Position numbers and translations under genes: made by a program
Assembly: GCA_021795395.1 (NCBI GenBank)
Contig: JAJYPN010000009.1
Location: forward strand, 21,541-85,540
DNA: 64,000 nucleotides
Direction of reading: 5' to 3'
Source: Pseudomonadota bacterium
GTDB taxonomy: Bacteria > Pseudomonadota > Gammaproteobacteria > Burkholderiales > Sulfuriferulaceae
The notes under the pieces: model-generated
Databases searched by the model: none
The model's input: the letters and a program-made list of their open reading frames with translations, nothing else
Told to the model about the DNA's origin: nothing
Part shown: positions 1 through 7,295 of the stretch, piece after piece
How positions within the stretch are numbered: position 1 is the first letter of the stretch
How the letters are laid out: each line of letters starts with the position of its first letter

Positions 1-279
1 CTGGCGGATATCGAAGTCTTGCTCAATATGAAAATTCCTACCGAAATCGTCGACGGTTTTACGCCGCCTCTCGATGCGATACCGGAACCGCAGCGTTCGC
101 CTCGCCAGCGCAACGATGCCGCGTTTCGCAAACCCACTGAAATTGCGCCCAAACGAGCTTATGCAGAAATGGAAGTGCCGGACATGCCTCTGATCAAATC
201 CGTCAATTCGACCGGCAAGCAAAAGCAGGTGGCCGCCCTGTTTTTACCGCCTGCCAGGCAAATGAGCGGGGAAACCTGA
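1..279 (+). CDS. rhlE: DEAD-box ATP-dependent RNA helicase, C-terminal end (partial)
   Basis: The reading frame is open from the first base, so the gene starts left of the window. The visible part, LADIEVLLNMKIPTEIVDGF and on, matches the segment just after the helicase C domain of RhlE-type RNA helicases (family pattern: DIE-x-LL-x4-IP...GF-P). It is followed by a low-complexity basic tail of about 70 residues rich in P, R and K, typical of these enzymes and probably an RNA-binding extension. No helicase motifs are inside the window, so the assignment rests on this short stretch and another DEAD-box paralogue is possible. The next gene is convergent. Confidence 0.6.
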   Translation: MADIEVLLNMKIPTEIVDGFTPPLDAIPEPQRSPRQRNDAAFRKPTEIAPKRAYAEMEVPDMPLIKSVNSTGKQKQVAALFLPPARQMSGET

Positions 280-317
280 TCGGTATTTTTTACTTTTCGA
301 TCGGAAGTTATGTCTGC

Positions 318-1013
318 CTACCACCATTTCTCGTAAATGATCCGGCTGGGCGGGACTGCAATGCTGGCGAGCACGGCGCTGACGTCTTCGACCATGCCTT
401 GCGGGCCGCACAGGTAATACAGCGTATCGTCGCTGGTGCCGGCCTCTTGCAGTAACTGTGCGTCGATGCGGCCGCTATGGCCGCGCCATGCAGGGTCGGC
501 CTGAGTGAGCGTTACCAGATGATGAAGATTGGGCAAGCGACTCAGGTTTTCGATTTCTTCCTTGAACAAATATTCATCCAGGCTCGGTATGCTGTACACC
601 AGGGTAACGTCGGTATGCGGGACGGCGTCGGCTATATAACGAAAAATGCTGATCAATGGCGTAACGCCGACGCCAGCGCCGATCAGGACAACGCGGTGAC
701 TCATTTCCGGAAGATAGACGAAGACGCCCTGACCTCCTGATATCCGTACGGTATCGCCGATACGCGCCGATTCGTGCAGCCAGCGGGTGACGGGATGGCG
801 GGTGCTGGATTTGACGGCCAATTCGATGCTGCCGCTACGTATCGGCGATGAGGTAATGGAATAACCGCCAACTTTCTGTGAACCGTCCAGGTCGATGTAA
901 AGATCTATCCATTGACCTGCCAGAAAACTAAACGCCTGTCCGTCATAATCGAGCCGAAAAATTTTGACAGTGGGCGTGGCTTGCCGAATTGCGCTGATAC
1001 GGACAGTATGCAT
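318..1013 (-). CDS. Ferredoxin-NADP reductase-like FAD/NAD(P)-binding oxidoreductase
   Basis: A 231-residue protein with the two-domain ferredoxin reductase fold. The N-terminal FAD-binding barrel carries GGYSITSSP (the flavin-binding R-x-Y-S/T-x-x-S position, with G for R). The C-terminal nucleotide domain has GAGVGVTPL, the later CGPQGM motif, and ends in YEKWW, as in phenol hydroxylase or flavodoxin reductase relatives. There is no 2Fe-2S domain, so it probably passes electrons between NAD(P)H and a separate partner. It lies 11 bases downstream of msrB on the same strand, so co-transcription is likely; supply of reducing power for repair is inference. Substrate unknown. Confidence 0.75.
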   Translation of the reverse strand: MHTVRISAIRQATPTVKIFRLDYDGQAFSFLAGQWIDLYIDLDGSQKVGGYSITSSPIRSGSIELAVKSSTRHPVTRWLHESARIGDTVRISGGQGVFVYLPEMSHRVVLIGAGVGVTPLISIFRYIADAVPHTDVTLVYSIPSLDEYLFKEEIENLSRLPNLHHLVTLTQADPAWRGHSGRIDAQLLQEAGTSDDTLYYLCGPQGMVEDVSAVLASIAVPPSRIIYEKWW

Positions 1014-1024
1014 AAGTAACGGTT

Positions 1025-1423
1025 TTATCGTTGTGGTTCGAATTCAAGGGAGGCGGAATTGATGCAGTAGCGTAATCCGGTAGGTTTCGGACCGTCGTTG
1101 AAAACGTGGCCCAGATGGCTGTTGCAGCGTCGGCAAAGCACTTCGGTACGCGTCATCAACAGGCTGTTGTCGGGATGTTCGATGATTGCTCCGGCTTGTA
1201 TCGGTTGCCAGAAACTGGGCCAGCCGCTGCCCGAGTCGTACTTGGCGGCAGAATCGAATAATTCAGCGGCGCAAACGGCGCAACGGTAGGTACCAACGGC
1301 TTTATGATCCCAGTATTTGCCGGTAAATGCGCGTTCCGTGCCGTGCTCGCGACAAATGCTGTATTGTTCCGGGGACATTCTTGTACGCAGTTCTTCGTCG
1401 GTGGGAATGAGCTTATCTGCCAT
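1025..1423 (-). CDS. msrB: Peptide-methionine (R)-S-oxide reductase MsrB
   Basis: Reduces the R-epimer of methionine sulfoxide in proteins, a cytoplasmic repair reaction. The 132 residues are the usual single-domain length. Two CxxC pairs (C48/C51 and C97/C100) form the structural zinc site, SGSGWPSFW is the substrate-pocket motif, and RYCINSASL places the catalytic cysteine at C120. The fold is complete. It is the first gene of a probable two-gene unit with the downstream flavin reductase-like gene and is divergent from the ferritin-like gene, so two genes relevant to oxidative stress share an upstream region. Confidence 0.95.
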   Translation of the reverse strand: MADKLIPTDEELRTRMSPEQYSICREHGTERAFTGKYWDHKAVGTYRCAVCAAELFDSAAKYDSGSGWPSFWQPIQAGAIIEHPDNSLLMTRTEVLCRRCNSHLGHVFNDGPKPTGLRYCINSASLEFEPQR

Positions 1424-1494
1424 AATATGCTAGGATAGAAATATCGAGTAAACATCGTTAAGAAGGACGCATCGGCAATTCGATACGTAAATCC

Positions 1495-1513
1495 ATTTCA
1501 TTATCATTATAAG
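1495..1513 (+). promoter_or_regulatory. Candidate Fur box upstream of the ferritin-like gene
   Basis: The reverse strand here reads TATAATGATAATGAAATGG over a 19-base frame. It matches the classical Fur box at 12 of 19 positions, including eleven in a row (ATAATGATAAT). It abuts the ribosome-binding site of the ferritin-like gene. A Fur protein is encoded in this window. Only half of the palindrome is good, so this is a candidate, not a clear site. Confidence 0.35.
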
Positions 1514-1522
1514 GTGAATTAC

Positions 1523-1816
1523 ATGGCAAGCGAAGGCTATCACGAACCCTTGGAGAAATTAAGGGACATTACACTCGATATGCATCGAGCAATCACCTCG
1601 TTAATGGAAGAACTCGAAGCCGTAGATTGGTACAATCAGCGTGTCGATGCGTGTACCGATGCGGAATTGAAAGCCATACTCGTGCATAATCGCGATGAGG
1701 AAAAGGAACATGCCGCGATGGTGCTGGAATGGATACGCCGGCATGATTCGGTTCTGGATCGCGAATTGCACGAAAGCCTGTTCAAAACGGGCCCGATCAC
1801 TGATCACAAGGATTGA
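1523..1816 (+). CDS. Encapsulated-ferritin-like protein (EncFtn family), lacking the C-terminal targeting extension
   Basis: A 97-residue helical protein very close to the ferritin domain of encapsulated ferritins, which oxidise Fe(II) at a dimer-interface di-iron centre and store it inside encapsulin shells. Aligned by eye with the Rhodospirillum rubrum protein as I recall it, the ferroxidase ligands are present: E30, E60 and H63 (motif DEEKEHAAM), with the conserved MEELEAVDWY before them. ATG 1523 was preferred over GTG 1514 because AAGG lies at the right distance from the ATG. The known family continues past GPIT for tens of residues to an encapsulation signal; here the protein stops at GPITDHKD. 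No encapsulin gene is next door or elsewhere in the window. Confidence 0.88.
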   Translation: MASEGYHEPLEKLRDITLDMHRAITSLMEELEAVDWYNQRVDACTDAELKAILVHNRDEEKEHAAMVLEWIRRHDSVLDRELHESLFKTGPITDHKD

Positions 1817-1836
1817 TTCACGTATGCCGGAACCGT

Positions 1837-2598
1837 TTATGCGTTTTCATACCAGTCGTGGATGGCTGCAAGGTTAACGTAGGCATGGCCGTTCAGGCTG
1901 CCTTGGATGAGTCTCGAAGGAGCCTGAGGTTCGCCGAGGTCGCTGACGATGGCCACCGCTCCGCGAAAATCGTGGTCGAGCGTATAATCGTTGACGGTGA
2001 CCAGGGTTTTAATACCTGCGTCGGCGCTCGAGCGTACGCCGTTGGCGGAATCCTCGAAGGCGAAACAGTCGGCTGCCGATACATGCATCCGTTCCAGTGC
2101 CCACAGGTAAATGTCGGTAGCCGGTTTTTTGGCCGGGACGATGTCGCCGGCAGCGATCACCTCGAACCACTCCTCCGCGTCTTCGGCCAGACTGTATTTG
2201 AGCAGGGCGGAGACATTGGCGGGGGTCGTCGTGGTGGCGATGGCCAGACGCAAGCCGGCGTCGCGTGCTTCCGTCAACAAGCGTTTCACGCCGGGGCGCA
2301 GCGGGATTTTTCCTTGTTCCAGTTGACGGATGTAATGCCGGGTTTTGGCCTCATGCAGTTTGATGACGAGATCGTCAAAATTGTTGGGCGGGATATAATC
2401 GGGCCGAAATGAATCCAGATAATATCTGATACGTTCCTTGCCGCCGGTCACTGCAAGCAGCTTGCCGTATAAGTCGACATCCCAGTTCCAGTCGAGGCCG
2501 TATTCGCGGAAGGCGGCGTTGAAAGCGATACGGTGGCCGTCGCGCTCGGTGTCGGCCAGCGTTCCGTCCACATCGAATAGCAAGGCTTGCAGGGGCAT
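1837..2598 (-). CDS. HAD-superfamily phosphatase, CbbY-like
   Basis: A 253-residue haloacid dehalogenase-type hydrolase. Motif I is FDVDGTLADTE (nucleophile D9, acid/base D11), followed by an alpha-helical cap with the substrate-specificity segment LLAVTGGKERIRYYL typical of CbbY. Motif II is ATTTT, motif III the lysine in PAKKPATDIY, and motif IV FEDSANGV. In autotrophs CbbY removes xylulose-1,5-bisphosphate, an inhibitor of RuBisCO, but no Calvin-cycle gene is near, so the substrate is not certain; beta-phosphoglucomutase relatives look similar. It is convergent with the ferritin-like gene and divergent from dksA. Confidence 0.8.
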   Translation of the reverse strand: MPLQALLFDVDGTLADTERDGHRIAFNAAFREYGLDWNWDVDLYGKLLAVTGGKERIRYYLDSFRPDYIPPNNFDDLVIKLHEAKTRHYIRQLEQGKIPLRPGVKRLLTEARDAGLRLAIATTTTPANVSALLKYSLAEDAEEWFEVIAAGDIVPAKKPATDIYLWALERMHVSAADCFAFEDSANGVRSSADAGIKTLVTVNDYTLDHDFRGAVAIVSDLGEPQAPSRLIQGSLNGHAYVNLAAIHDWYENA

Positions 2599-2611
2599 TT
2601 TCTACTCTTTC

Positions 2612-2640
2612 TTGCTCTCTGAGCATATTTCTGTTATTAA
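2612..2640 (+). promoter_or_regulatory. Putative sigma-70 promoter of dksA
   Basis: TTGCTC, a 17-base spacer, then TATTAA, lying 42 bases before the dksA start codon in the region divergent from the phosphatase gene. Inferred from match and spacing only. Confidence 0.45.
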
Positions 2641-2682
2641 AGCGGTTTGCTTTTTTCAGTTCATTTTTGGAAGCGACATACT

Positions 2683-3105
2683 ATGATGGCTACAGAATTT
2701 ACCAAATTTACGCCGTACGAATCAAAATCGGACGAAGAATACATGAATGCGGCGCAACTCGCGCATTTTCGCAAAATTCTGGAAGCTTGGAAAGCCGAGC
2801 TGTCGCAGGATATCGACGGCACGATACTCGCCATGCAGGAAGACGCCACGCTGTTTGCCGATCCTAACGATCGCGCCAGCCAGGAATCCGATATGGCGCT
2901 GGAACTGCGTAACCGCGACCGCGAGCGTAAACTGATCAAGAAAATCGACGATACGCTGGCGAAAATCGATCAGGAAGAATATGGTTATTGCGAAGCCTGC
3001 GGCGTGGAGATCGGGTTGAAACGTCTGGAAGCGAGGCCTACGGCGACCCTGTGCATCGATTGCAAGACTCTGGACGAATTTCGGGAACGCCAGGTCGCCC
3101 GATAA
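2683..3105 (+). CDS. dksA: RNA polymerase-binding transcription factor DksA
   Basis: Binds the secondary channel of RNA polymerase and, with ppGpp, retunes transcription of rRNA and biosynthetic genes. The coiled coil carries the tip motif [11 protein letters not shown] (the functional DxxDxA aspartates), followed by [16 protein letters not shown]. The four-cysteine zinc finger is CEACGVEIG...CIDCK near the C terminus. The ATG at 2683 was chosen because TGGAAG precedes it at about 9 bases and it gives a protein of 140 residues, near the usual length; an in-frame ATG further upstream has no such site. The next gene begins 17 bases downstream. Confidence 0.95.
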   Translation: MMATEFTKFTPYESKSDEEYMNAAQLAHFRKILEAWKAELSQDIDGTILAMQEDATLFADPNDRASQESDMALELRNRDRERKLIKKIDDTLAKIDQEEYGYCEACGVEIGLKRLEARPTATLCIDCKTLDEFRERQVAR

Positions 3106-3122
3106 TCGATGGAGCGATGAGT

Positions 3123-3545
3123 ATGAGCGAATTTACGGCGAAGTTTGACGGGCTGTTATACAGTCTGCTGTCCTGGGAACAATTGACCGCATTCTGGCCG
3201 CGGGTGGATGTGAACGCAGGCTGGTATATTTACGCGGTGGGACAGGAATTGCCGGCGGCAGCATGCGGCCCCGATCAGGTGCGCGAATTTTTGCAGCGTA
3301 TCGACGTATTGTTGCGCCAGGAGCATGAAGAACGATATTGCGGTATCGTCTATGCCGACGATCTGGAATCGCCTCGCTTCGTTGTTATCTACGATCCCCA
3401 TCATCTCGGCGTGTCGTGCGGATCGAGCAAGGAACGGGTATTGCCCGGCTGGGTCATGAGCCAGGTGGCTCCCGAGGCCTTGCAGCCTACCGTTGTACCG
3501 AATAACCGCAAGCGCTGGTGGGAAGGTTTTTTGGGAAAAGCCTGA
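3123..3545 (+). CDS. Hypothetical protein downstream of dksA
   Basis: A 140-residue soluble protein that I do not recognise. It has no signal peptide or membrane segment. It is mixed alpha/beta in appearance, tryptophan-rich (GWYIYAVGQELP near residue 38, GWVMSQVAPE and RKRWWEGFLGKA at the end). GGAG sits 8 bases before ATG 3123 but only 2 before the in-frame ATG at 3117, so the second start is preferred. It follows dksA by 17 bases on the same strand and is probably co-transcribed. The even codon use and good ribosome site support a real gene. Confidence 0.65.
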   Translation: MSEFTAKFDGLLYSLLSWEQLTAFWPRVDVNAGWYIYAVGQELPAAACGPDQVREFLQRIDVLLRQEHEERYCGIVYADDLESPRFVVIYDPHHLGVSCGSSKERVLPGWVMSQVAPEALQPTVVPNNRKRWWEGFLGKA

Positions 3546-3561
3546 CCACGGTTTGATGGAA

Positions 3562-4491
3562 TCAGCTTGAGATATCTGTTTTTGCTGCCGATGATTTTTG
3601 TTGCGGATGATCGCGCAGAAACTGGATCAATGCCTTCAGCGGCGCGGACACATGCTGACGACTGGCATAATACAGATACCAGCTGTCATAGGCGGGCGAC
3701 CAGTCGGTGAGCATCGGAACCAGCTTGCCGGCGGCGATATCTTCGCGCATGTACGCCTCCGCCATATAACCGATGCCGATGCCGTCGCGCGTCGCTTTTA
3801 TCATGAGATCGACGTTATTGACGATTAATGAACCGCTGACGGCGATCTCGATTTTTTTCTTGTTCTTCTCGAAACTCCATGTCAAAAGTTGCTGGTTGCC
3901 GATGCGGAATCGAATGCATTCGTGGTGTTGCAAATCCTGCGGTGTCTTCGGCATGACATGGCGCGACAGATAAGCGGGTGCTGCGACAGCGATAATGCGC
4001 GACGGTGCGCTGGTCTGCACCATGACCATATCCTGCGCTATGACGCGACCGTATCGTATGCCTGCGTCGTAACGGCCTTTAACGATATCGATGTTGGCGT
4101 TATCGACATCGATATCGAGGGTGATGGCCGGGTACTGGGTCAAAAAATCCTTCAATACCGGAGCAAGTATCATTTGCGCAGGGATGGACGAAACGCTGAG
4201 ACGCAGCGTTCCCATCGGCGCGTCGCGAAAATCGCTGATCGATTCCAGCGCCTCGTTCAATTCTTTGAAAGCCGGGCGTATCCGGGCGAGTAAATGCGTC
4301 CCTGCCTCGGTCAGCGACACGCTGCGCGTCGTTCGTTGCAGCAAGCGCACCTTAAGACGCTCTTCCAGCGCGCGTATGATCTGGCTCAGGGTGGAGGGTG
4401 CCATGTCCAGAAAAATCGCTGCGCGCGAAAAGTTGCCTTGTTCGGCCACTTCTATAAACGCTCGTAATTCGGCAAATTCGGCTCCGCGCAC
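3562..4491 (-). CDS. LysR-family transcriptional regulator
   Basis: A 309-residue LysR-type regulator. The N-terminal winged helix-turn-helix covers residues 5-65 (FIEVAEQGNFSRAAIFLDMA, then STLSQIIRALEERLKVRLLQ and RTTRSVSLTEAG). The rest is the periplasmic-binding-protein-like effector domain. The start is GTG with AGGGG about 7 bases upstream. It is divergent from the emrA-emrB-nodT efflux operon and is presumably its activator; the palindrome at 4524-4546 is a suitable operator. The effector is unknown, but aromatic compounds or antibiotics are common for this arrangement. Confidence 0.9.
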   Translation of the reverse strand: MRGAEFAELRAFIEVAEQGNFSRAAIFLDMAPSTLSQIIRALEERLKVRLLQRTTRSVSLTEAGTHLLARIRPAFKELNEALESISDFRDAPMGTLRLSVSSIPAQMILAPVLKDFLTQYPAITLDIDVDNANIDIVKGRYDAGIRYGRVIAQDMVMVQTSAPSRIIAVAAPAYLSRHVMPKTPQDLQHHECIRFRIGNQQLLTWSFEKNKKKIEIAVSGSLIVNNVDLMIKATRDGIGIGYMAEAYMREDIAAGKLVPMLTDWSPAYDSWYLYYASRQHVSAPLKALIQFLRDHPQQKSSAAKTDISS

Positions 4492-4523
4492 GGTTTTTCC
4501 CCTCTATGGTATGGAAATTGGCG

Positions 4524-4546
4524 ATTATTCGTATCTGCCGAATAAT
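4524..4546. promoter_or_regulatory. LysR-type operator palindrome between regulator and efflux operon
   Basis: A perfect 8/8 inverted repeat, ATTATTCG - 7 bases - CGAATAAT. Its core TCG-N7-CGA fits the T-N11-A pattern of LysR binding sites. It lies 32 bases before the regulator's start codon and 86 bases before the efflux operon. Confidence 0.6.
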
Positions 4547-4632
4547 GTATGCAAATTATCAGGTATTATCATCACAATTCATGGCGGCTACAATAGTGCG
4601 CTCGAAAATGAATTCGTCCAGATCACGTCAAC

Positions 4633-5694
4633 ATGAATGCTGCCGCTTCCAACAAGGAAACCCTGCGCTCCTATTTATTTATCGGCGGTGCGTCGGTTTT
4701 TATCCTCATCGCCGTAGTGTTTTATTTTACCGGTGGCCGCATTGTGACTACCGATGACGCCTATGTACAGGCCGCGCGAGTCGAGATCAGCGCCACTATA
4801 GCGGGTCGCGTGACCCGGGTTTTCGTAAAAGATAATCAGCGCGTTCATCGCGGCGATCCGCTTTTCGAACTCGATAGTCGCGATTTGCGGATCGCCGTTG
4901 CCGACGCCCGCGCCAAACTGGCCTACGCCCGCCTGCAAATCGGTGCCTTGCAGGCGACGTATTTGCAACGGCAGGCAGAAGTAAGGGCTGCGGAAGCGGC
5001 AGTGCGTTATCGTCAAGAAGAGTTTCGCCGCCAGCAGGTTCTGGCTGCACAAGGCATCGCATCGCAGGCGCAACTCGATCAGGCCCGTTACGCGCTGGCC
5101 GACGCCACACAAAAACTGAGCGCGGCACGGCAGGAGCAAAGCCATGCCGAATCGTTGCTGGGCGCAGGGCACGCCGGATCTGGCCGCGATAATCCCGCCA
5201 TACAACAGGCGCCCGCCATACAACAGGCGCAAGCCATGTTGCAGCGAGCGCAGCTCAATCTTTCCTACACAAGGGTGTACGCGCCCATGGACGGTATCGT
5301 TTCCCGGTCGGATGCGTTGCAAGCCGGCGATTATATTCAGGCAGCGGCGCCGTTATTTGCCCTGGTGTCAGGGAACAATATCTGGATCGAGGCCAATTTC
5401 AAGGAAACTGAATTGACGCACATGCGTCCGGGCCAAACCGCTACCGTCGAAATCGACGCTTACCCCGATCGCGTATTTCACGGTCACGTGGAAAGTTTCA
5501 GTTCCGGTACCGGTTCGAGCTTTTCCTTGTTGCCTCCCGAAAATGCGACCGGTAACTGGGTCAAGGTAGTCCAGCGCTTACCGGTTCGTATCCGGATCGA
5601 CGATCTCGATTTTACACATCCCTTGCCGTCAGGTCTGAGCTCGGTCGTCAAGGTCGATACCGGCTACAGTCGGCTGCGGGAGCTCGGTCTGTGA
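4633..5694 (+). CDS. HlyD/EmrA-type membrane fusion protein of an efflux pump
   Basis: The periplasmic adaptor (353 residues) linking an inner-membrane MFS transporter to an outer-membrane channel. One N-terminal transmembrane segment (residues 15-33, FIGGASVFILIAVVFYF) is followed by a biotinyl-lipoyl half (DDAYVQAARVEISATIAGRV), a long coiled-coil hairpin (about 85-200) and the second lipoyl half with YTRVYAPMDGIVS, then the beta-barrel domain (IWIEANFKETEL). This order is diagnostic of EmrA. The coiled coil contains a perfect 18-base tandem duplication. The stop overlaps the emrB start by 4 bases, so translation is coupled. Substrate unknown. Confidence 0.9.
   Translation: MNAAASNKETLRSYLFIGGASVFILIAVVFYFTGGRIVTTDDAYVQAARVEISATIAGRVTRVFVKDNQRVHRGDPLFELDSRDLRIAVADARAKLAYARLQIGALQATYLQRQAEVRAAEAAVRYRQEEFRRQQVLAAQGIASQAQLDQARYALADATQKLSAARQEQSHAESLLGAGHAGSGRDNPAIQQAPAIQQAQAMLQRAQLNLSYTRVYAPMDGIVSRSDALQAGDYIQAAAPLFALVSGNNIWIEANFKETELTHMRPGQTATVEIDAYPDRVFHGHVESFSSGTGSSFSLLPPENATGNWVKVVQRLPVRIRIDDLDFTHPLPSGLSSVVKVDTGYSRLRELGL
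5194..5229 (+). repeat. 18-base perfect tandem duplication inside the emrA-like gene
   Basis: Two identical 18-base units in frame give the repeat PAIQQA-PAIQQA in the hairpin region of the adaptor. It lengthens the helix by six residues without breaking the frame. Confidence 0.85.
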
Positions 5695-7295
5695 CGCGAC
5701 GGAACCATCTTCCCGGCCAGTTGGACGATGTGATCGAGGAAGCGGGTGAGGGCACAGCAGCCGATCTGCCGCCGCATGCGGAGGCCGCTGTTAAGCTCGA
5801 TCGGCCCTTGATCACCCTGTTCATCATGGCCGCAACCATCATGCAGGCACTGGATTCGACCATCGCCAATGTGGCGCTGCCGCAAATGCAGGGTACGTTG
5901 TCGGCTACCCAGGACCAGATGGGCTGGGTGCTGACCTCATACATCATTGCCGCCGCCATCATGATACCGCTGACCGGCTGGTTGGCCGGGCGTTTCGGGC
6001 GTAAAAAGGTATTCCTGATTTCCATCGTCGGCTTCACCGTCACCTCCGCGCTTTGCGGCGTGTCCACCAGTTTGCCGGAAATCGTGCTGTTCCGGCTTTT
6101 GCAGGGCATATCGGGGGCGGCACTGGTGCCGCTGTCGCAAGCGGTGCTGTTCGATATCAATCCGCCGGAAAATCATGGCAAGGCCATGGCGATGTGGGGG
6201 ATAGGGGTGACGCTGGGTCCTGTGCTCGGCCCCATGCTCGGCGGCTGGCTTACCCAGGATTACAGCTGGCGCTGGGTATTTTTTATCAATGTACCGATCG
6301 GGATCATCGCCTTTTTTGGGCTTACGGCCACGATGCCGGAAACGAAAAAAATATTGAGCAAGTTCGATTTTTTCGGCTTTGCCAGCCTGAGTCTGTGCAT
6401 AGGCGCGTTGCAGCTGTTTCTCGATCGCGGTTCGATCAATGACTGGTTCAGTTCCACCGAAGTCATTGTCGAAGCCATGACGGCGTGCGTCGGCTTGTAT
6501 TATTTTCTGGCACATTCCTTTACCTATCCCCAGCCATTTTTGAGCCCGAGTCTGTTTGCCGACCGTAATTTCGTCATGGCCAACGTGTTCATCTTCCTCG
6601 TCGGAGTCGTCCTCTTCGCTACCCTGGCATTGATTCCGCCCATGCTGCAAAACCTGATGAATTACCCGGTCATATTCAGCGGGCTGGTGACAGCGCCGCG
6701 TGGTCTCGGCACAATGATAGGCATGCTGGTAGTCGGACGGCTGATCGGCAGATTCGACGCCCGGGCAATCATGGCCGTCGGATTGAGCCTCACTGCATTT
6801 TCGCTGTGGCAAATGACGAATTTCGATTTGCTGATGGGCGCGTCGCCCATCGTTGTTTCCGGTATCATTCAAGGTTTCGGCGTCGGTCTGGTGTACGTGC
6901 CCTTATCCACGGTGGCGTTCGGTACGCTGCCGCCCGCGCTGCGCAATGAAGGAACGTCATTTTTCAATCTGCAGCGTAATCTCGGCAGCGCCATCGGCAT
7001 TTCCGTTGTCGAAACCTTGCTGACGCGCAACACCCAGATCATGCATTCCAAGCTGGCGGAGCATATTACGCCGTACATGCAGAACAGTCCGGCGGTGCTG
7101 GCGGATCGCGTACACCTCTCCAGTGCTGCCGGCATTGCGGCACTGAACGGCATGATTACCGATCAGGCGACCATGATCGCCTATCTGGACGACTACAAAT
7201 TGATGATGTTGATGACGCTGGCGGTAATTCCTCTGTTGTTGTTATTGCGCGCGCCGGTCAAAACGGGCAAGCAGGAATTGGCGGTAATGGAATGA
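5691..7295 (+). CDS. MFS drug transporter, DHA2 family, EmrB-like
   Basis: A proton-driven inner-membrane exporter of 534 residues with about 14 predicted transmembrane helices. Recognisable motifs are the first helix region LDSTIANVALPQMQG, motif A (GWLAGRFGRKKVF) and the antiporter motif C region (GVTLGPVLGPMLGGWL), followed by WRWVFFINVPIG, which is typical of EmrB/QacA transporters. The start is GTG, overlapping the previous stop by 4 bases, and the stop overlaps the next gene by 4 bases. Together with the adaptor and the outer-membrane factor it forms a tripartite pump. The N-terminal ~35 residues are an unusual acidic cytoplasmic extension. Confidence 0.93.
   Translation: MTRRNHLPGQLDDVIEEAGEGTAADLPPHAEAAVKLDRPLITLFIMAATIMQALDSTIANVALPQMQGTLSATQDQMGWVLTSYIIAAAIMIPLTGWLAGRFGRKKVFLISIVGFTVTSALCGVSTSLPEIVLFRLLQGISGAALVPLSQAVLFDINPPENHGKAMAMWGIGVTLGPVLGPMLGGWLTQDYSWRWVFFINVPIGIIAFFGLTATMPETKKILSKFDFFGFASLSLCIGALQLFLDRGSINDWFSSTEVIVEAMTACVGLYYFLAHSFTYPQPFLSPSLFADRNFVMANVFIFLVGVVLFATLALIPPMLQNLMNYPVIFSGLVTAPRGLGTMIGMLVVGRLIGRFDARAIMAVGLSLTAFSLWQMTNFDLLMGASPIVVSGIIQGFGVGLVYVPLSTVAFGTLPPALRNEGTSFFNLQRNLGSAIGISVVETLLTRNTQIMHSKLAEHITPYMQNSPAVLADRVHLSSAAGIAALNGMITDQATMIAYLDDYKLMMLMTLAVIPLLLLLRAPVKTGKQELAVME

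Noticed and set aside
1813..2412. 199-codon frame opposite the CbbY-like gene
   Set aside because: Antisense shadow; the HAD motifs on the minus strand are complete.
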